Assembly (NCBI GenBank): GCA_032622095.1
Contig: CP136061.1
Coordinates: 259,004,077-259,068,076 of the forward strand
Direction: 5' to 3'
DNA: 64,000 bases
Source: Siphonodentalium dalli
Lineage: Eukaryota; Mollusca; Scaphopoda; Gadilida; Siphonodentaliidae
The stretch's first letter is position 1, and each line of letters begins with the position of its first letter. Of the stretch, positions 31,094 to 42,655 are shown piece by piece. The notes beneath the pieces were generated by a model. That model was given only the letters and a program-made list of their open reading frames with translations. It had not been told where the DNA came from and did no database searches. The position numbers and the translations under genes are program-made.

Positions 31094-31986
31094 TAGATCA
31101 TGCCATGAATCTCTACTCCAGCTGACGCCCGTAGAGATCATATTCCACCAGTACAAAACATGGGAACTTTTTTTAAGTTTTGACAGGGAACCTTATAAAG
31201 TCGAAAAAATAACGTGGGGAATGTATTTCTTTGTTAATACCTGTTGCTTAATGATTTATTCATCGGTACGTGACGTTCCCAGCTCGAGATTACATTATTT
31301 ACGTGACTTTTGAGATCCGATTCCGCGATAAATATTTATTTTATTCCCTGTCACGAAATTCATTGTCTTAAGCGACCAAACGCAGAAGCAATTCTGATTG
31401 GTCGATGGCCAAAAGTATAACTTCCCTCAACCGAACCGGTTTCAAAACTGGTCAAGGTCCCCCTGTGTAACACTCACGCTGGATTAATACTCAATATATA
31501 TATCTACTGTATATTGACATTGATTTGGAATAAAATAATGTTTCGTGCATGAATCGTTTGTATCTGTCTCCTTTGTGAAGAAACTTGTATCCTACGGCCC
31601 GCAGTGTCCCCGATAACAGAGACAACCATCGCATTGGATTGTGTATTAATCCATCGTGAGTGCTACGCAGGGGGAGCTTGACCCAGAATTGCTTTTGCGT
31701 TAGGTCGCTTACGACAATGATTTTCGTGACAGGGAATAAAAATAAATATTTATCGCGGAATCGGGTCTCAAAAGTCACATAAATAATGTAATCTCGAGCT
31801 GGGAACTTCACGTACCGATGAATAAATCATTAAGCAACAGGTACGTATTAACAAAGAAATACATTCCCCGCATTTTTTCGACTTTATAAGGTTCCCAGTC
31901 AAAACTTTCACAAAGTTCCCCATGTTTAATGGTGGAATATGATCTCTACGGGCGTCAGCTGGAGTAGAGATTCATGGCATGATCTA
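31094..31986. mobile_element. Family K Mutator-like fold-back, 9-bp TSD
   Basis: Inverted arms of roughly 300 bp begin TAGATCATGCCATGAATCTC and end with the complement, around a ~280-bp spacer. AAATAGACT flanks both ends (31085-31093 and 31987-31995). Long inverted repeats plus a 9-bp duplication are the Mutator signature. The spacer has no convincing transposase; the minus-strand frame at 31491-31811 mostly lies in an arm. Confidence 0.82.
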
Positions 31987-32119
31987 AAATAGACTATAAT
32001 TGGACCAGTTGTGGGGTGAGGGTATGGGAGAGGAGTGGACCAGTCTTAGATGGCGATCAGGTCCACAGTCCAGTCTGCATCCCTAGTATTTTTAAAAGCT
32101 TGATCGCATAATCATTTAA

Positions 32120-32787
32120 GTGTCGGCGCACACGATCCCGATTGTCCCGGATAAATCGGGGACAATCGGGACCATGTGCGCCTAACTTTGGAGCGTTTTT
32201 TGTCGGATCCGATTTAATCGGACCGATCAAACTGAGTTTGATTTCATCAGGAAAATCCGACTCGTGACGATGGCAACGCACGTTTTTTGCTTGTCACATG
32301 ACCAAAACCTCATTCAAAATGTCGGAATAGTAAGCGGCGACCGCTATTCGAAATTAAATCAAGAATTCTGATCGACCGACAAGGAAAAACAGCTGGTAGA
32401 CCTGTGGGCAGAAAAAGAGTGCCTGTATAATAATTGCAACAAGAGGACGGCAGCTGTGGAAAGGTCTGTATTACGCCAATTTACGGCTATTGCTCGTGAC
32501 CTCAATATATTATTAATAATAATATATTTATTTAGTTTATTATTAATAAATATTAGTCTTTAGAAATACATATTAATATAAATTACCATGACTAGGTACA
32601 GTAACTGGCTAGATAAGCTGACCACACATAGGCACACAAGTTGGCTATATACTAGTGACCATAGCATGCATATGACCGGAGTGAAAAACCGACTCATGTG
32701 CGCTGATCCCCAGATTTTATCGGGCCCGATTTATCCGGCAGCCGGATTTAACCGGGCACAATCGGGATATTGTGCGCCGACATCATT
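32120..32787. mobile_element. TIR element with MADF/Myb-like coding remnant
   Basis: The ends TGTCGGCGCACACGATCCCG and the inverted CGGGATATTGTGCGCCGACA pair over about 40 bp with ATCGGG-rich sequence. Flanks ATCATTTAA / ATCATTGTA agree at 7 of 9 positions, so a degenerate 8-9-bp duplication is possible. Superfamily uncertain. Confidence 0.65.
32375..32565 (+). pseudogene. MADF/Myb-SANT-like DNA-binding fragment
   Basis: One frame reads TDKEKQLVDLWAEKECLYNN and continues through CNKRTAAVERS to FTAIARDLN before AT-rich sequence and a stop. The LVDLW ... CLYN ... IARDL spacing resembles the three-helix MADF/Myb-SANT-like domain found in transposon-encoded DNA-binding proteins and many animal transcription factors. 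A TGA precedes it directly and no ATG is in frame, so it is a remnant. The assignment is by eye. Confidence 0.45.
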
Positions 32788-32865
32788 GTAAAGTGGAAAC
32801 TCTAACAGAGATATATTAAAGTGGTCAAAGAAACTTTTAGCAAAACAAAAATAATGTTCTATAGA

Positions 32866-33012
32866 TGATGAACCAGACACAGACAGACACACGGACAGAC
32901 AGACAGACACACGGACGGGATGGACAGACACACGGACAGCTTGACACACGGCTCGACAGACACACGGATGGACGCCCAGACACACGGACGGGAAGACAGA
33001 CACACAGATGGA
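32866..33012 (+). repeat. Imperfect CAGACACACGGA repeat
   Basis: CAGACACACGG-type units alternate with GACGGG, GATGG or CAGC spacers for about 150 bp. The open frames over it (C/V/S-rich on the minus strand) are by-products. Confidence 0.85.
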
Positions 33013-33212
33013 ATCCATTTTATATCCCTTCATTTCTGTGGGATAATTAGCCGCTTAGTTTAGGTACAGGTAGCTCATGACCTACTACCGGTAATTAGAA
33101 TTTATTATTACACCAGATTACACATCACCCTATATACAGCGTCTATTGTTAGAGGTTTATCTTTATAGTAAGACGATATAAGGTTGCAGCAAATTTATTG
33201 GAAAACGAACAT

Positions 33213-33595
33213 CAGCCTGGATTTAGTGTGTCTCAAATTTGCAGAATGAGGTCCCAAGAGGGTGAATTTAGTTACAAAATTCACCCTCCGTGAATGTCAT
33301 TCTGCTTATGCCTCAACTGTTATGGGTGACCTTGGATCAGAATGCTGTTCCCAAGATGAAGCTGGCGAGGTTCACCCTTGTTTATGCATTTTATCTTCTA
33401 CAAATTAGAGGATATAGAAACTGAACAGAAGTGTTCATTTGAGACTAAATACCTCCCAAAATAAGAGGCCCATGAATAATGACATCCCGAGAGGGTGAAT
33501 TTGGTGATGCTAGCCTGCTCTGCGGGATAGCATCACTAAATTCACCCTCTGGGGACCCCATCCTGTAAACATCAGACACACTAAATCGCGTCTTG
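33213..33595. mobile_element. Family A hAT-type MITE, diverged
   Basis: The left hairpin is shortened; the interior carries TTAGAGGATATAGAAACTGA and the right hairpin is intact. The ends are of the GATTTAGTGTG type, as at 9140. No target duplication is seen. Confidence 0.75.
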
Positions 33596-33819
33596 GGGAA
33601 AAATTTAATATATTGAGGGAACAAATTACTTTTGAAAATCCATACAGATATTGACACGATCCTCAGGGTGAATTAAATTATGACTGATATTATGTGATAT
33701 AAGGTTTGGTGAGAAGTCGTACATAAACTGAACACCATGAGCAAAACAAAGATTGCAATTTCGGTAAAAAAGTTGGACGCGAGTTCATAAACAAACTATT
33801 TAAGTTGGTGTCACAAAAC

Positions 33820-34055
33820 TATGGTATAACAACCAGAATATGGTATAACGTATACATGGTACAGGGTATAACATACATGGTACAGGGTATAACATAACTG
33901 GAATAGGGTATAACATATCCGATACAGGGATTAACATAACTGGAATAGGGTATAACATACCCAGAACAGTGTATAACATACCTGGAATATGGCATAACAT
34001 ACATGGTACAGGGTATGACATAACCAGAACAGGGCATAACATACCCAGTATAAAT
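33820..34055 (+). repeat. Degenerate ~20-bp tandem repeat (GGTATAACATAC...)
   Basis: Units of the form GGTATAACATACATGGTACA or with CTGGAATA / CCAGAACA variants run into the start of the ~560-bp array. The Tyr/Val/Pro-rich frames on the minus strand derive from it. Confidence 0.85.
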
Positions 34056-34057
34056 AA

Positions 34058-36930
34058 ATGTCATGGATTTTCAATTTGCAAGAAATCAATGACAATTTCC
34101 ATCTTCATTGTCCGCATGAAACTCAAATCATCGAAGCTTAATGAATCATTAGACTGCAATAATAGTTCAATTTCTTCCAGGTATGAACTGATATGACGAT
34201 AACAAGGAGGCACGGGAGTTAAAGCGGCTGCCTTGATTATAATGAGGAATGCTGCTAACTGCCTGCGATGTTCCATTAGGGGATCCGGAAACATTGGCAG
34301 GATAAGCTGAAGTTTAAATAATGATGACAAACAGAAGCATAGAAGGTCAGGTATTGTATCGTAGTATTATCTGTCCTCACATATATATGCATTATAAAGG
34401 GACATAGCACCCAAATTGGCCAAAATTTTGGAATATTATTGAAAAAAAAATTATAAATGAATCTTAAGGGTTAATTTCGATCCAGTCGCGAACGCTGTGA
34501 AACCAAAAATGAATTATGTGCCAAATCCAGCGATCCACGACAACTATTAATCACACGAGATTATCGAGCGATTCACCAGGCAAACGCAGAGCGAGCCATT
34601 GTGTGTGATTATAATCCGTGACTGATTAGACGTCGACCCATATAATTTGTCGGGTAACAATTTGACCATGTTAAGGCAGTAACATACCGGCAATGAGATA
34701 TTTATAAAATTTTCAGAAAGAGATAACAGAATTATTTATTTCCTCTCTTAGCCTAGCTTCATTAATTATTTTGTGTATTGCCAAAATAACACAATAAAAA
34801 AAACACATACATCTGCCGACGACCGACAATAGTTTTTTTCTGGCATGTTCCCTCAACAAAATAATTAATTTTCTCGGCCTTATAGAATGGTTACGTAAGA
34901 AGTCTTACATTATAAACTAAATACCATGGAGTTGGTGTCACCTACCTAGGGTATAACATACCGGGTATAACTGTCATGCATTTTCAATTTGCAAGAAATC
35001 ATTGATCATATAAATTTCCATCTTCATTGTCGGCATGCAACTCAAATCATTGAAGCTTAATGAATCATTAGACTGCAATAAAAGTTCAATTTCCTCCCAG
35101 TATGAACTGATATGACATTAGCAAGGATCGGGCTCGTGAGTGAAAGTGGCTGCCTTCATTATAATGAGGAATGCTGCTAACTGCCTGCGATGTTCCATCA
35201 GGGGATCCCGAAACATTGGCAGGATACGCTGAAGTTTAAATAATGATGACAAACAGAAGCATAGAAGGTGGTCAGGTATTGTATCGTAGTATTATCTTTC
35301 CTCACATGTATATGCATTATAAAGGGACATAGCACCCAAATTGGCCAAAATTTAGGAATATTATTGAAAAACAAATTATAAATAAAAAAAACACATACAT
35401 CTGCCGACGACCGACAATAGTTTTTTTCTGGCATGTTCCCTCAACAAAATAATTAATTATCCTCGGCCTTATAGAATGGTTACGTGAGAAGTCTTACATT
35501 CTAAACTGAATACCATGGAGTTGGTGTCACCTACCTAGGGTATAACATACCGGGTATAACTGTCATGCATTTTCAATTTGCAAGAAATCAATAATAATTT
35601 CCATCTTCATTGTCCGCATGCAACTAAATCATCGAAGCTTAATAAATCATTAGACAGCAATAAAAGTTCAATTTCTTCCTGGTATGAACTGATATGACGA
35701 TAACAAGGAGGCACAGGAGTGAAAGCCGCTGCCTTGATTATAATGACGAATGCTGCTAACTGCCTGCTATGTTCCATAAGGGGAAACATTGGCAGGATAG
35801 GCTGAAGTTTAAATAATGATGATAAACAGAAGCATAGAAGGTCAGGTATTGTATCGTAGCATTATCTTTCCTCACATATATATGCATTGTAAAGGGACAA
35901 ACCACCCAAACCAACCAAAAGTTAGGAATATTATTGAAAAATTATAATAAAAAAAAATACATCAGCCGACCGACAACTATATTTTTTTCTGGCATGTTCC
36001 CTCAACAAAATAATTAATTATCCTCGGCCTTACAGAACGGTTAGGTGAGAAGTCTTGCATTATAAAATGAATACCATTAGGTTGGTGTCACCTACCTAGG
36101 GTATAACATACCGGGTATAACTGTCATGCATTTTCAATTTGCAAGAAATCAATGATAATTTCCATCTTCATTGTCGGCATGAAACTCAAATCATTGAAGC
36201 TTAATGAATCATTAGACAGCAATAAAAGTTCAATATCTTCCCAGTATGAACGAATATGACGATAACAAGGAGGCACGGGAGTTAAAGCGGCTGCCTTGAT
36301 TATAATGAGGAATGCTGCTAACTGCCTGCGATGTTCCATAAGGGGAAACATTGGCAGGATAGGCTGAAGTTTAAATAATGATGATAAACAGAAGCATAGA
36401 AGGTCAGGTATTGTATCGTAGCATTATCTTTCCTCACATATATATGCATTGTAAAGGGACAAACCACCCAAACCAACCAAAAGTTAGGAATATTATTGAA
36501 AAATTATAATAAAAAAAAATACATCAGCCGACCGACAACTATATTTTTTTATGGCATGTTCCCTCAACAAAATAATTAATTATCCTCGGCCTTACAGAAC
36601 GGTTAGGTGAGAAGTCTTGCATTATAAAATGAATACCATTAGGTTGGTGTCACCTACCTAGGGTATAACATACCGGGTATAACTGTCATGCATTTTCAAT
36701 TTGCAAGAAATCAATGATAATTTCCATCTTCATTGTCGGCATGAAACTCAAATCATCGAAGCTTAATGAATCATTAGACAGCAATAAAAGTTCAATTTCT
36801 TCCTGGTATGAACTGATATCACAATAACAAGGAGGCAAGGGAGTGAAAGCCGCTGCCTTGATTATAATGACGAATGCTGCTAACTGCCTGCGATGTTCCA
36901 TAAGGGGACATATTGCAGGAGCCCACATAA
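34058..36930 (-). repeat. Tandem array of ~560-bp units, 5 copies
   Basis: Units start with TCATGCATTTTCAATTTGCA at 34058, 34971, 35560, 36121 and 36683. Spacings are 913, 589, 561 and 562 bp, the last copy is partial (to about 36905), and unit 1 carries ~340 extra bases (about 34460-34795). Each unit ends with a CCTAGGGTATAACATACCGG piece of the preceding 20-bp repeat, so the whole block seems to have grown together. Confidence 0.88.
34061..36928 (-). pseudogene. Repeated peptide frame (MEHRRQLAAF...), possibly a duplicated exon
   Basis: On the minus strand each unit encodes about 75 residues: FPLMEHRRQLAAF, IIIKAAA, PPCYRHISSY, EEIELLL, SNDSLSFDDLSFM and TMKMEI. Units 1 (34061-34330), 4 (36124-36351) and 5 (36686-36928) are open; unit 2 has a stop and unit 3 a frameshift. 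In unit 1 a pyrimidine-rich tract and TTCAG precede LILPMFPDPL, like a splice acceptor, but I see no clear donor. I know no matching family. It could be a decayed gene exon amplified with its flanks, or chance. Confidence 0.35.
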
Positions 36931-37231
36931 CGCCGGTAAGGTAATTGAAACCCTCATCGCACTATATTAACGACAGCATTAAGGACAGAACTCACAGTTG
37001 GATCACAACAGAAACTTTATTCATTATTTATGGTAACTTTAAATGGAATTAATGGCAATTTGTTTTCTCGGTGTGTTTCTCGCGAGCATTCACACTCTAT
37101 AATGCATGGAAATTCCAACCCAAAAACCAGCCTAAAGAATTCAAATTGGAAGAAGATAATGAGGGAGAAATTGATTTATCAGGGAGAAGTCATAAAGGCG
37201 GAAGTTCATTTAGGTGATCCAAAAAGTACAA
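36929..37231. other. Unassigned DNA
   Basis: The plus frame at 37030-37305 runs into the following direct duplication and has no recognisable motif. Confidence 0.4.
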
Positions 37232-37365
37232 TGAGCCCATTTATATTAATTACCATGTTAATGAGTAAGGACACCATTATACAGGTAGTCTGTAAATCCA
37301 CTTAGCCCATTTATATTAATTACCATGTTAATGAGTAAGGACACCATTATAGTATGTAAATCCAC
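37232..37365 (+). repeat. ~65-bp direct duplication
   Basis: GCCCATTTATATTAATTACC through GGACACCATTATA and TGTAAATCCACTT occurs twice in tandem; the first copy has six extra bases. Confidence 0.9.
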
Positions 37366-37629
37366 TTCAAATATGCTGTTTTGAAAAATACAAACTGGTA
37401 TGGTCACTTCCCTTAGAAATATAGGGAGAATTAAGTGGCACATTTTAGGGAGAAGATATCTCACAAGTCACCTTCTAGGCTGGTCCCGGTCTCACAAATC
37501 TAGGCTAGTCCCTGGTTCAATGGGGGCAGTGCAGGTAGAAATTTTGAAGTGTACAATGCTGCCCTCTCCCACCCCACAGCCCTCCTCCCACCACACCCCC
37601 AACCCTCCCCCCAAATGGAGACCCTCTAG

Positions 37630-37880
37630 CCAGGTCTCTGATTTGAAGTACAATAAAGTATATATTTGGAGTACACACTGAAAGATATATTAGAATTACC
37701 ACTGACTGATATATTTGAAGTACCACTGAATGCCAGGATTTGAAGTATACACACTGAATGATATATTTGAAGTATACACTGAAAGATATATTTGAATTAC
37801 CACTGACTGATATATTTGAAGTATAACACTGAATGCCAGGATTTGAAGTATACACACTGAATGATATATTTGAAGTAAAG
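37630..37880 (+). repeat. Degenerate TATATTTGAAGTA tandem repeat
   Basis: Phrases such as CTGAATGATATATTTGAAGT and ATGCCAGGATTTGAAGTA alternate over 250 bp, with at least one larger ~110-bp duplication. The TSNISFSVY-type minus frames come from it. Confidence 0.8.
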
Positions 37881-37912
37881 CGGTGGTAATAATGATACTT
37901 AAGATGCCAGCC

Positions 37913-37993
37913 ATACTTATCCTGGGCTATACATACTTATCCTGGGCTATACATACTTATCCTGGGCTATACATACTTATCCTGGGCTATACA
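37913..37993 (+). repeat. 20-bp tandem repeat, 4 copies
   Basis: The unit ACATACTTATCCTGGGCTAT is repeated exactly four times. Confidence 0.93.
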
Positions 37994-38068
37994 TATGGAA
38001 ATGGAAGGCTTCAGGCATGATACCTCGCAATCTATGTCACCACTAGATGGTGTATATGCTTGATTTAA

Positions 38069-38461
38069 CCCTTTACCCAACAAACCGGCCAAAAACGGCC
38101 AAATAAAGCTTCAACAGCCTAAAATATCTTGGGTCTGTCTCAATAAAACCATACAAATATGGATATCATTGGAACCGGCTCATTGACCACATTGTGATGG
38201 TTATAGTTATGCCCTGTGCCAATGCATTCTCTTATATATGCGAGTCGACCATAGGTCGCCTCGCATATATAAGAGAATGCATTGGCCTAAAAAAAATCTT
38301 TTTTTTAACACTTTTTACCATTTTTTCTTACATTCTTTAACAATTTTATAATTTTTAATGTGTTAAGCCAATGCATTCTCTTATATATGCGAGCCGACCT
38401 ATGGTCGACTCGCATATATAAGAGAATGCATTGGCACAGGGCCCTTCTGTTGGGTAAAGGG
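38069..38461. mobile_element. Family C piggyBac-type MITE
   Basis: TTAA at 38065-38068 and 38462-38465 flanks CCCTTTACCCAACAAACCGG and TGTTGGGTAAAGGG ends. Two palindromes are present; the second has a GCGAGCCGACC variant that breaks one base pair. Confidence 0.92.
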
Positions 38462-38609
38462 TTAATCAAGTGTCTGCTAGTCTTATCTTCAATCTGCAGA
38501 CCTCCAGCAATATTTAAATGAAATCAAGAAAACATTAGATACAACATAAACTCACTATAAACTGATCAATTTGTCCACTCAGACAAGGAAACTGACTGAT
38601 CTGCACTTA

Positions 38610-38820
38610 CAGTAATGCCCTAAATAATCCACTCCTTAACCACAGCAGAATTATGGGTAACTGTTCAGGATTTAGTCGGAAATATGGCTTGTTGCCATTC
38701 ATCGGAAAGCTCACTGAGAGCTTTCCGATGAATGGGAACAAGCCATATTTCCGACTAAATCCTGAAAAATTACACATAATTCTGATGTGGTTAAGGAGCC
38801 GATTATTTAGGGCATTACTG
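38610..38820. mobile_element. Family B mariner-type MITE
   Basis: TA at 38608-38609 and 38821-38822 flanks CAGTAATGCCC ends. The arms pair nearly perfectly around GCTCACTGAGAGC. Confidence 0.9.
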
Positions 38821-38866
38821 TAGAACTTGGAGTAAATCATCAAGAAAACTGACTGTTCTGTCATAA

Positions 38867-41741
38867 CCCTTCAATGACTGGAGCTTTCTGAAATTTTGCT
38901 AAAACCCTGTACCAATGCATTCTCTTATATATGTGAGACTCCATAGGGAGCCTCGCATATCATATTATAAGAGAAAATATTGGCCTAGCAATATTTACAT
39001 TGACCTTGTAAGCCAGTGCATCCTCTTATATACAGCTATGCTCTCAGTAAGCGACCTGTTTAACGAGGTTATGGGCCGGTACTTAACGCGGTGTTACCAC
39101 TAAAATACCGCGGTTATCATTCTGTACCGCGACGGAGGGCGGTTGACCCGCGGTACTGATACGGTATTTTTACCGTTGGTTACCGCAGGTCACCGCGTTA
39201 TTGGTGTTCGTTACCGCCGTACACCGCGGTATTTTTTTCGTAACAGCGTTCAAATTACCGCTAACGGCCCTCCACCGCGGAGAGAACACGACTGAAACAA
39301 GGCGTCACACGGTAGGTAAATGATTATGAATAACTTTTGTATTGAATGAATACCTGTAAGCTGCACGTAATTATGTATACGTAATGAATATAAATGAATA
39401 ATAATGCAATCGGATTACATATGAACATGTCTGGTTTACATGTAACATATTACAAATGTACACGTACATCACGTTTAATCACGTCGGCGGTTTTTGAACT
39501 CAGCTATAATTGCTTACGGCGACTGGATTACGCAAAACACCGTGGACTCAGGAGTAATAGTTTTGTTGTTAGCATCTATCTTACATATCGTCAAATGATT
39601 TACGCACCCGATTCCTCTATCGGTTTCCAATCATGCGGATTTTTTTTTTTTTTTTGTGTGTTTCCGAAATCTAAATTTCTTATAAAAATGGGAAAAGTAA
39701 ATCCTCCATTTATCTGAATTTGGTCGAAACCAGCGTGGACGGTGCATTAGTAACACTGAGTCCGAGTTTAGTCTTGGAGGCCAGGGCGGCGATCGTTTCA
39801 GAAATATTCATATTCGTTCAAATCTATAGTTGTGTTCATATGCCAAACATAATCGTCGCGTAAATAGTATATTATCGCCAAGACGTATGATTGTACGCAT
39901 TCGTGAAATAGTAAAGCAATTTACAAACATTTGCGCCTGAAGATTTCTTGTCGGTGGGAATAAAATGTATAACTAAGAAAGCGTTGCACATGTCATGCAG
40001 CAAAGTAAAGTTGTTATCATCACCAATGTGCGCGACAAAAGACACACGCAAAACACCAAACATTGAAAGACACAACGTTGTCAAATCAGTCTTTGATTTT
40101 GTTACGTGAACATTCATTGTGCTCACGAGTGCGTGTCGGGCGGCATCGTTTGATGTGAAATTGCAACTTTTGGCGAGGGCGTGCATTTGTAGTTCTCGGT
40201 GGGTCGCAGTATAAATTATATCACATACCGGTATTCCTATCTAATCGTTATTCGGAAAAAAACATGCATGGTGTTGGAAAGATAAAATATGTTTCTTTGG
40301 TTATACACAGAGGTTAACATTGTAACATAATTATTTCAAGTGATCGAATTCGGTGTGTTTTATATAAATAAGTCCTTGTTAGTTTATTCCCGATACGGTA
40401 GCAATAAAGAGCGTTTGTCTCACTTTTGTGCGACAAATATTTATAAAATAGCTATTACGTGCACAACATTTTAAAGATCGAATGAGACTTGTCTGTTTAA
40501 AGCCACGTGGCGGTTCACACATAATATTATTCGCAATACCAAAATAGATCGATAAATATCTGAACTACCTTCTGCGAGCCAAACGGACGCATTGAAGTAA
40601 TGGAAATACAAGTGTCCAAAACACAAAACAGCCATTCGCGCGTGCGTCACGTGTGTAGTTTTACTATATAATAGCACCATCAACAAAACACAAATATTTA
40701 TTTCACCCATTGAGGCCAGTTATAAAAAGACATGACGACATCTTAATTTAAGTGCCCTGTGACCTATATTAACAAAGTCTGCCAGCTGCAGTATGACGTA
40801 ATCAGTGACACGTGCTTTTTCCAGAATGTGTTTTTTTTCCTGGATATACGGGAGTTCCACGTTGTGTCTTTTATTGCTAAGACAATAATTCCCGTTATAC
40901 GAACAAATGGTGTTTGTGATTTGCAGTTAATGAATGTCAATAAAGTTAATAACGATATTTATTCTGGGGACTATTTAAATAGTGTAGTTATCATTCAATT
41001 TAGGGATCACGCACATCTGAACATTGATATAAACTGTAGATACGGGATTTATCGAGCTGTCTAAAATGGCCGAAATCAGTTGTTCCCTTCCCGATAACCA
41101 ACACTGATTACAAATAGTGTCATTTATGGGCATTTTAGGCAATAAAACGAGACTAGAAATGTTATTGTAATATTTTAATATTCACATTAATTGAAAAATG
41201 ACTTTCTCAAAGTAACTTATACTTACCTTTACTTAATCTGGAAGCCCGTTATAATGGGCATATTTCCCCTATACTCGGCTTTCATCTATTTCAATATTTT
41301 AATAATACACTTCACGGTACACAAACATGGACGGAGATCCCGTGAGAACGGCCGTCCTATTTTGGAAGATTGACGGTCAGCCATCGAATCCCGTCATTAA
41401 CCTCGTTACAAAAATGCTACCGCGTAGCGGTAATGTCACCGCGTTTGTGCGGTGCATTACCGCGTGCCACCGCGCTACCAACATTCGTTACCGCTGGTAG
41501 TGCGGTGGTACCGTGAACGTCGCGGTGGTACCGCGGTACGCGCGTGGTAGTGCAACCGCAAATCGGCGGTATGTCGCGGTATTGCACCGCGGTATTAACG
41601 CATGTACACCTCGTTAAAACAGGTCGCTTAATTTGAGCAGTGCTGTATGTGAGGCTCCCTATGGGATATTTGCATATATACGATAATGCACTGGCACAGG
41701 ATATTTAATGCTGCACCAGCGCAGCTCCCGTTATGAAAGGG
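38867..41741. mobile_element. Family E piggyBac-type MITE split by a 2.6-kb element
   Basis: Left: CCCTTCAATGACTGGAGCTT then TACCAATGCATTCTCTTATA and its inverted arm. Right: GTGAGGCTCCCTATGGG then CAGCGCAGCTCCCGTTATGA, AAGGG and TTAA at 41742-41745. The left target reads ATAA. The 2,613-bp element at 39033-41645 sits inside the right palindrome; removing it restores CTCTTATATGTGAGGCTCCC as in other copies. Confidence 0.72.
39033..41645. mobile_element. 2.6-kb TA-flanked TIR element with CCGCGG arrays
   Basis: TA lies at both edges (39031-39032, 41646-41647). The ends CAGCTATGCTC ... AAGCGACCTGTTT and inverted AAACAGGTCGCTTA ... GAGCAGTGCTG pair over about 40 bp. The next ~200 bp at each end are packed with ACCGCGGTA, ACCGCGTT and TTACCGC motifs. 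TA target and CAGC end suggest Tc1/mariner-type mobilisation. The interior has several 60-107-codon frames on both strands, none of which I recognise as transposase. Confidence 0.75.
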
Positions 41742-41816
41742 TTAATGATGCTTAATCACTTCCTGGCAACAATTCCAACAACAAGAACAAAATTTCTATG
41801 GAACTACTTTTCAAGG

Positions 41817-42655
41817 CAGTAATGCTCTAAATAATCGACTTCTTAATCACAGCAGAATTATGGGTAACTTTTCAGGATTTAGTCGGAAATATGGCTTGTT
41901 GCCATTCATCGGAAAGCTCTCGGGTTACTGCTCTAAATAATCGACTTCTTAATCACAGCAGAATTATGGGTAACTTTTCAGGATTTAGTCGGAAATATGG
42001 CTTGTTGCCATTCATCGAAAAGCTCTCGGGTTACTGCTCTAAATAATCGACTTCTTAATCACAGCATTATGGGTAACTTTTCAGGATTTAGTCGGAAATA
42101 TGGCTTGTTGCCATTCATCGGAAAGCTCTCGGGTTACTGCTCTAAATAATCGACTTCTTAATCACAGAATTATGGGTAACTTTTCAGGATTTAGTCGGAA
42201 ATATGGCTTGTTGCCATTCATCGGAAAGCTCTCGGGTTACTGCTCTAAATAATCGACTTCTTAAATCACAGCAGAATTATGGGTAACTTTTCAGGATTTA
42301 GTCGGAAATATGGCTTGTTGCCATTCATCGGAAAGCTCTCGGGTTACTGCTCTAAATAATCGACTTCTTAATCACAGCAGAATTATGGGTAACTTTTCAG
42401 GATTTAGTCGGAAATATGGCTTGTTGCCATTCATCGAAAAGCTCTCGGGTTACTGCTCTAAATAATCGACTTCTTAATCACAGCATTATGGGTAACTTTT
42501 CAGGATTTAGTCGGAAATATGGCTTGTTGCCATTCATCGGAAAGCTCTCGGGTTACTGCTCTAAATAATCGACTTCTTAATCACAGAATTATGGGTAACT
42601 TTTCAGGATTTAGTCGGAAATATGGCTTGTTGCCATTCATCGGAAAGCTCTCACC
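41817..42655 (+). repeat. Higher-order tandem repeat of a MITE arm (8 x ~105 bp)
   Basis: Unit boundaries (GGGTTACTGCTC) are at 41922, 42028, 42131, 42234, 42341, 42447 and 42550, giving lengths 106, 103, 103, 107, 106, 103. Diagnostic variants (CACAGCAGAATT, CACAGCATTA, CACAGAATTA; CATCGAAAAG versus CATCGGAAAG) recur every four units. The array is therefore two copies of a four-unit, 419-bp block. Confidence 0.9.

Noticed and set aside
32731-33033. Cys/Val/Ser-rich minus frame that could suggest a secreted peptide
   Set aside because: It is the reverse translation of the CAGACACACGGA simple repeat.
33800-34064. VIPCTMYVIP-type repeat proteins
   Set aside because: Translation of the degenerate 20-bp GGTATAACATAC repeat.
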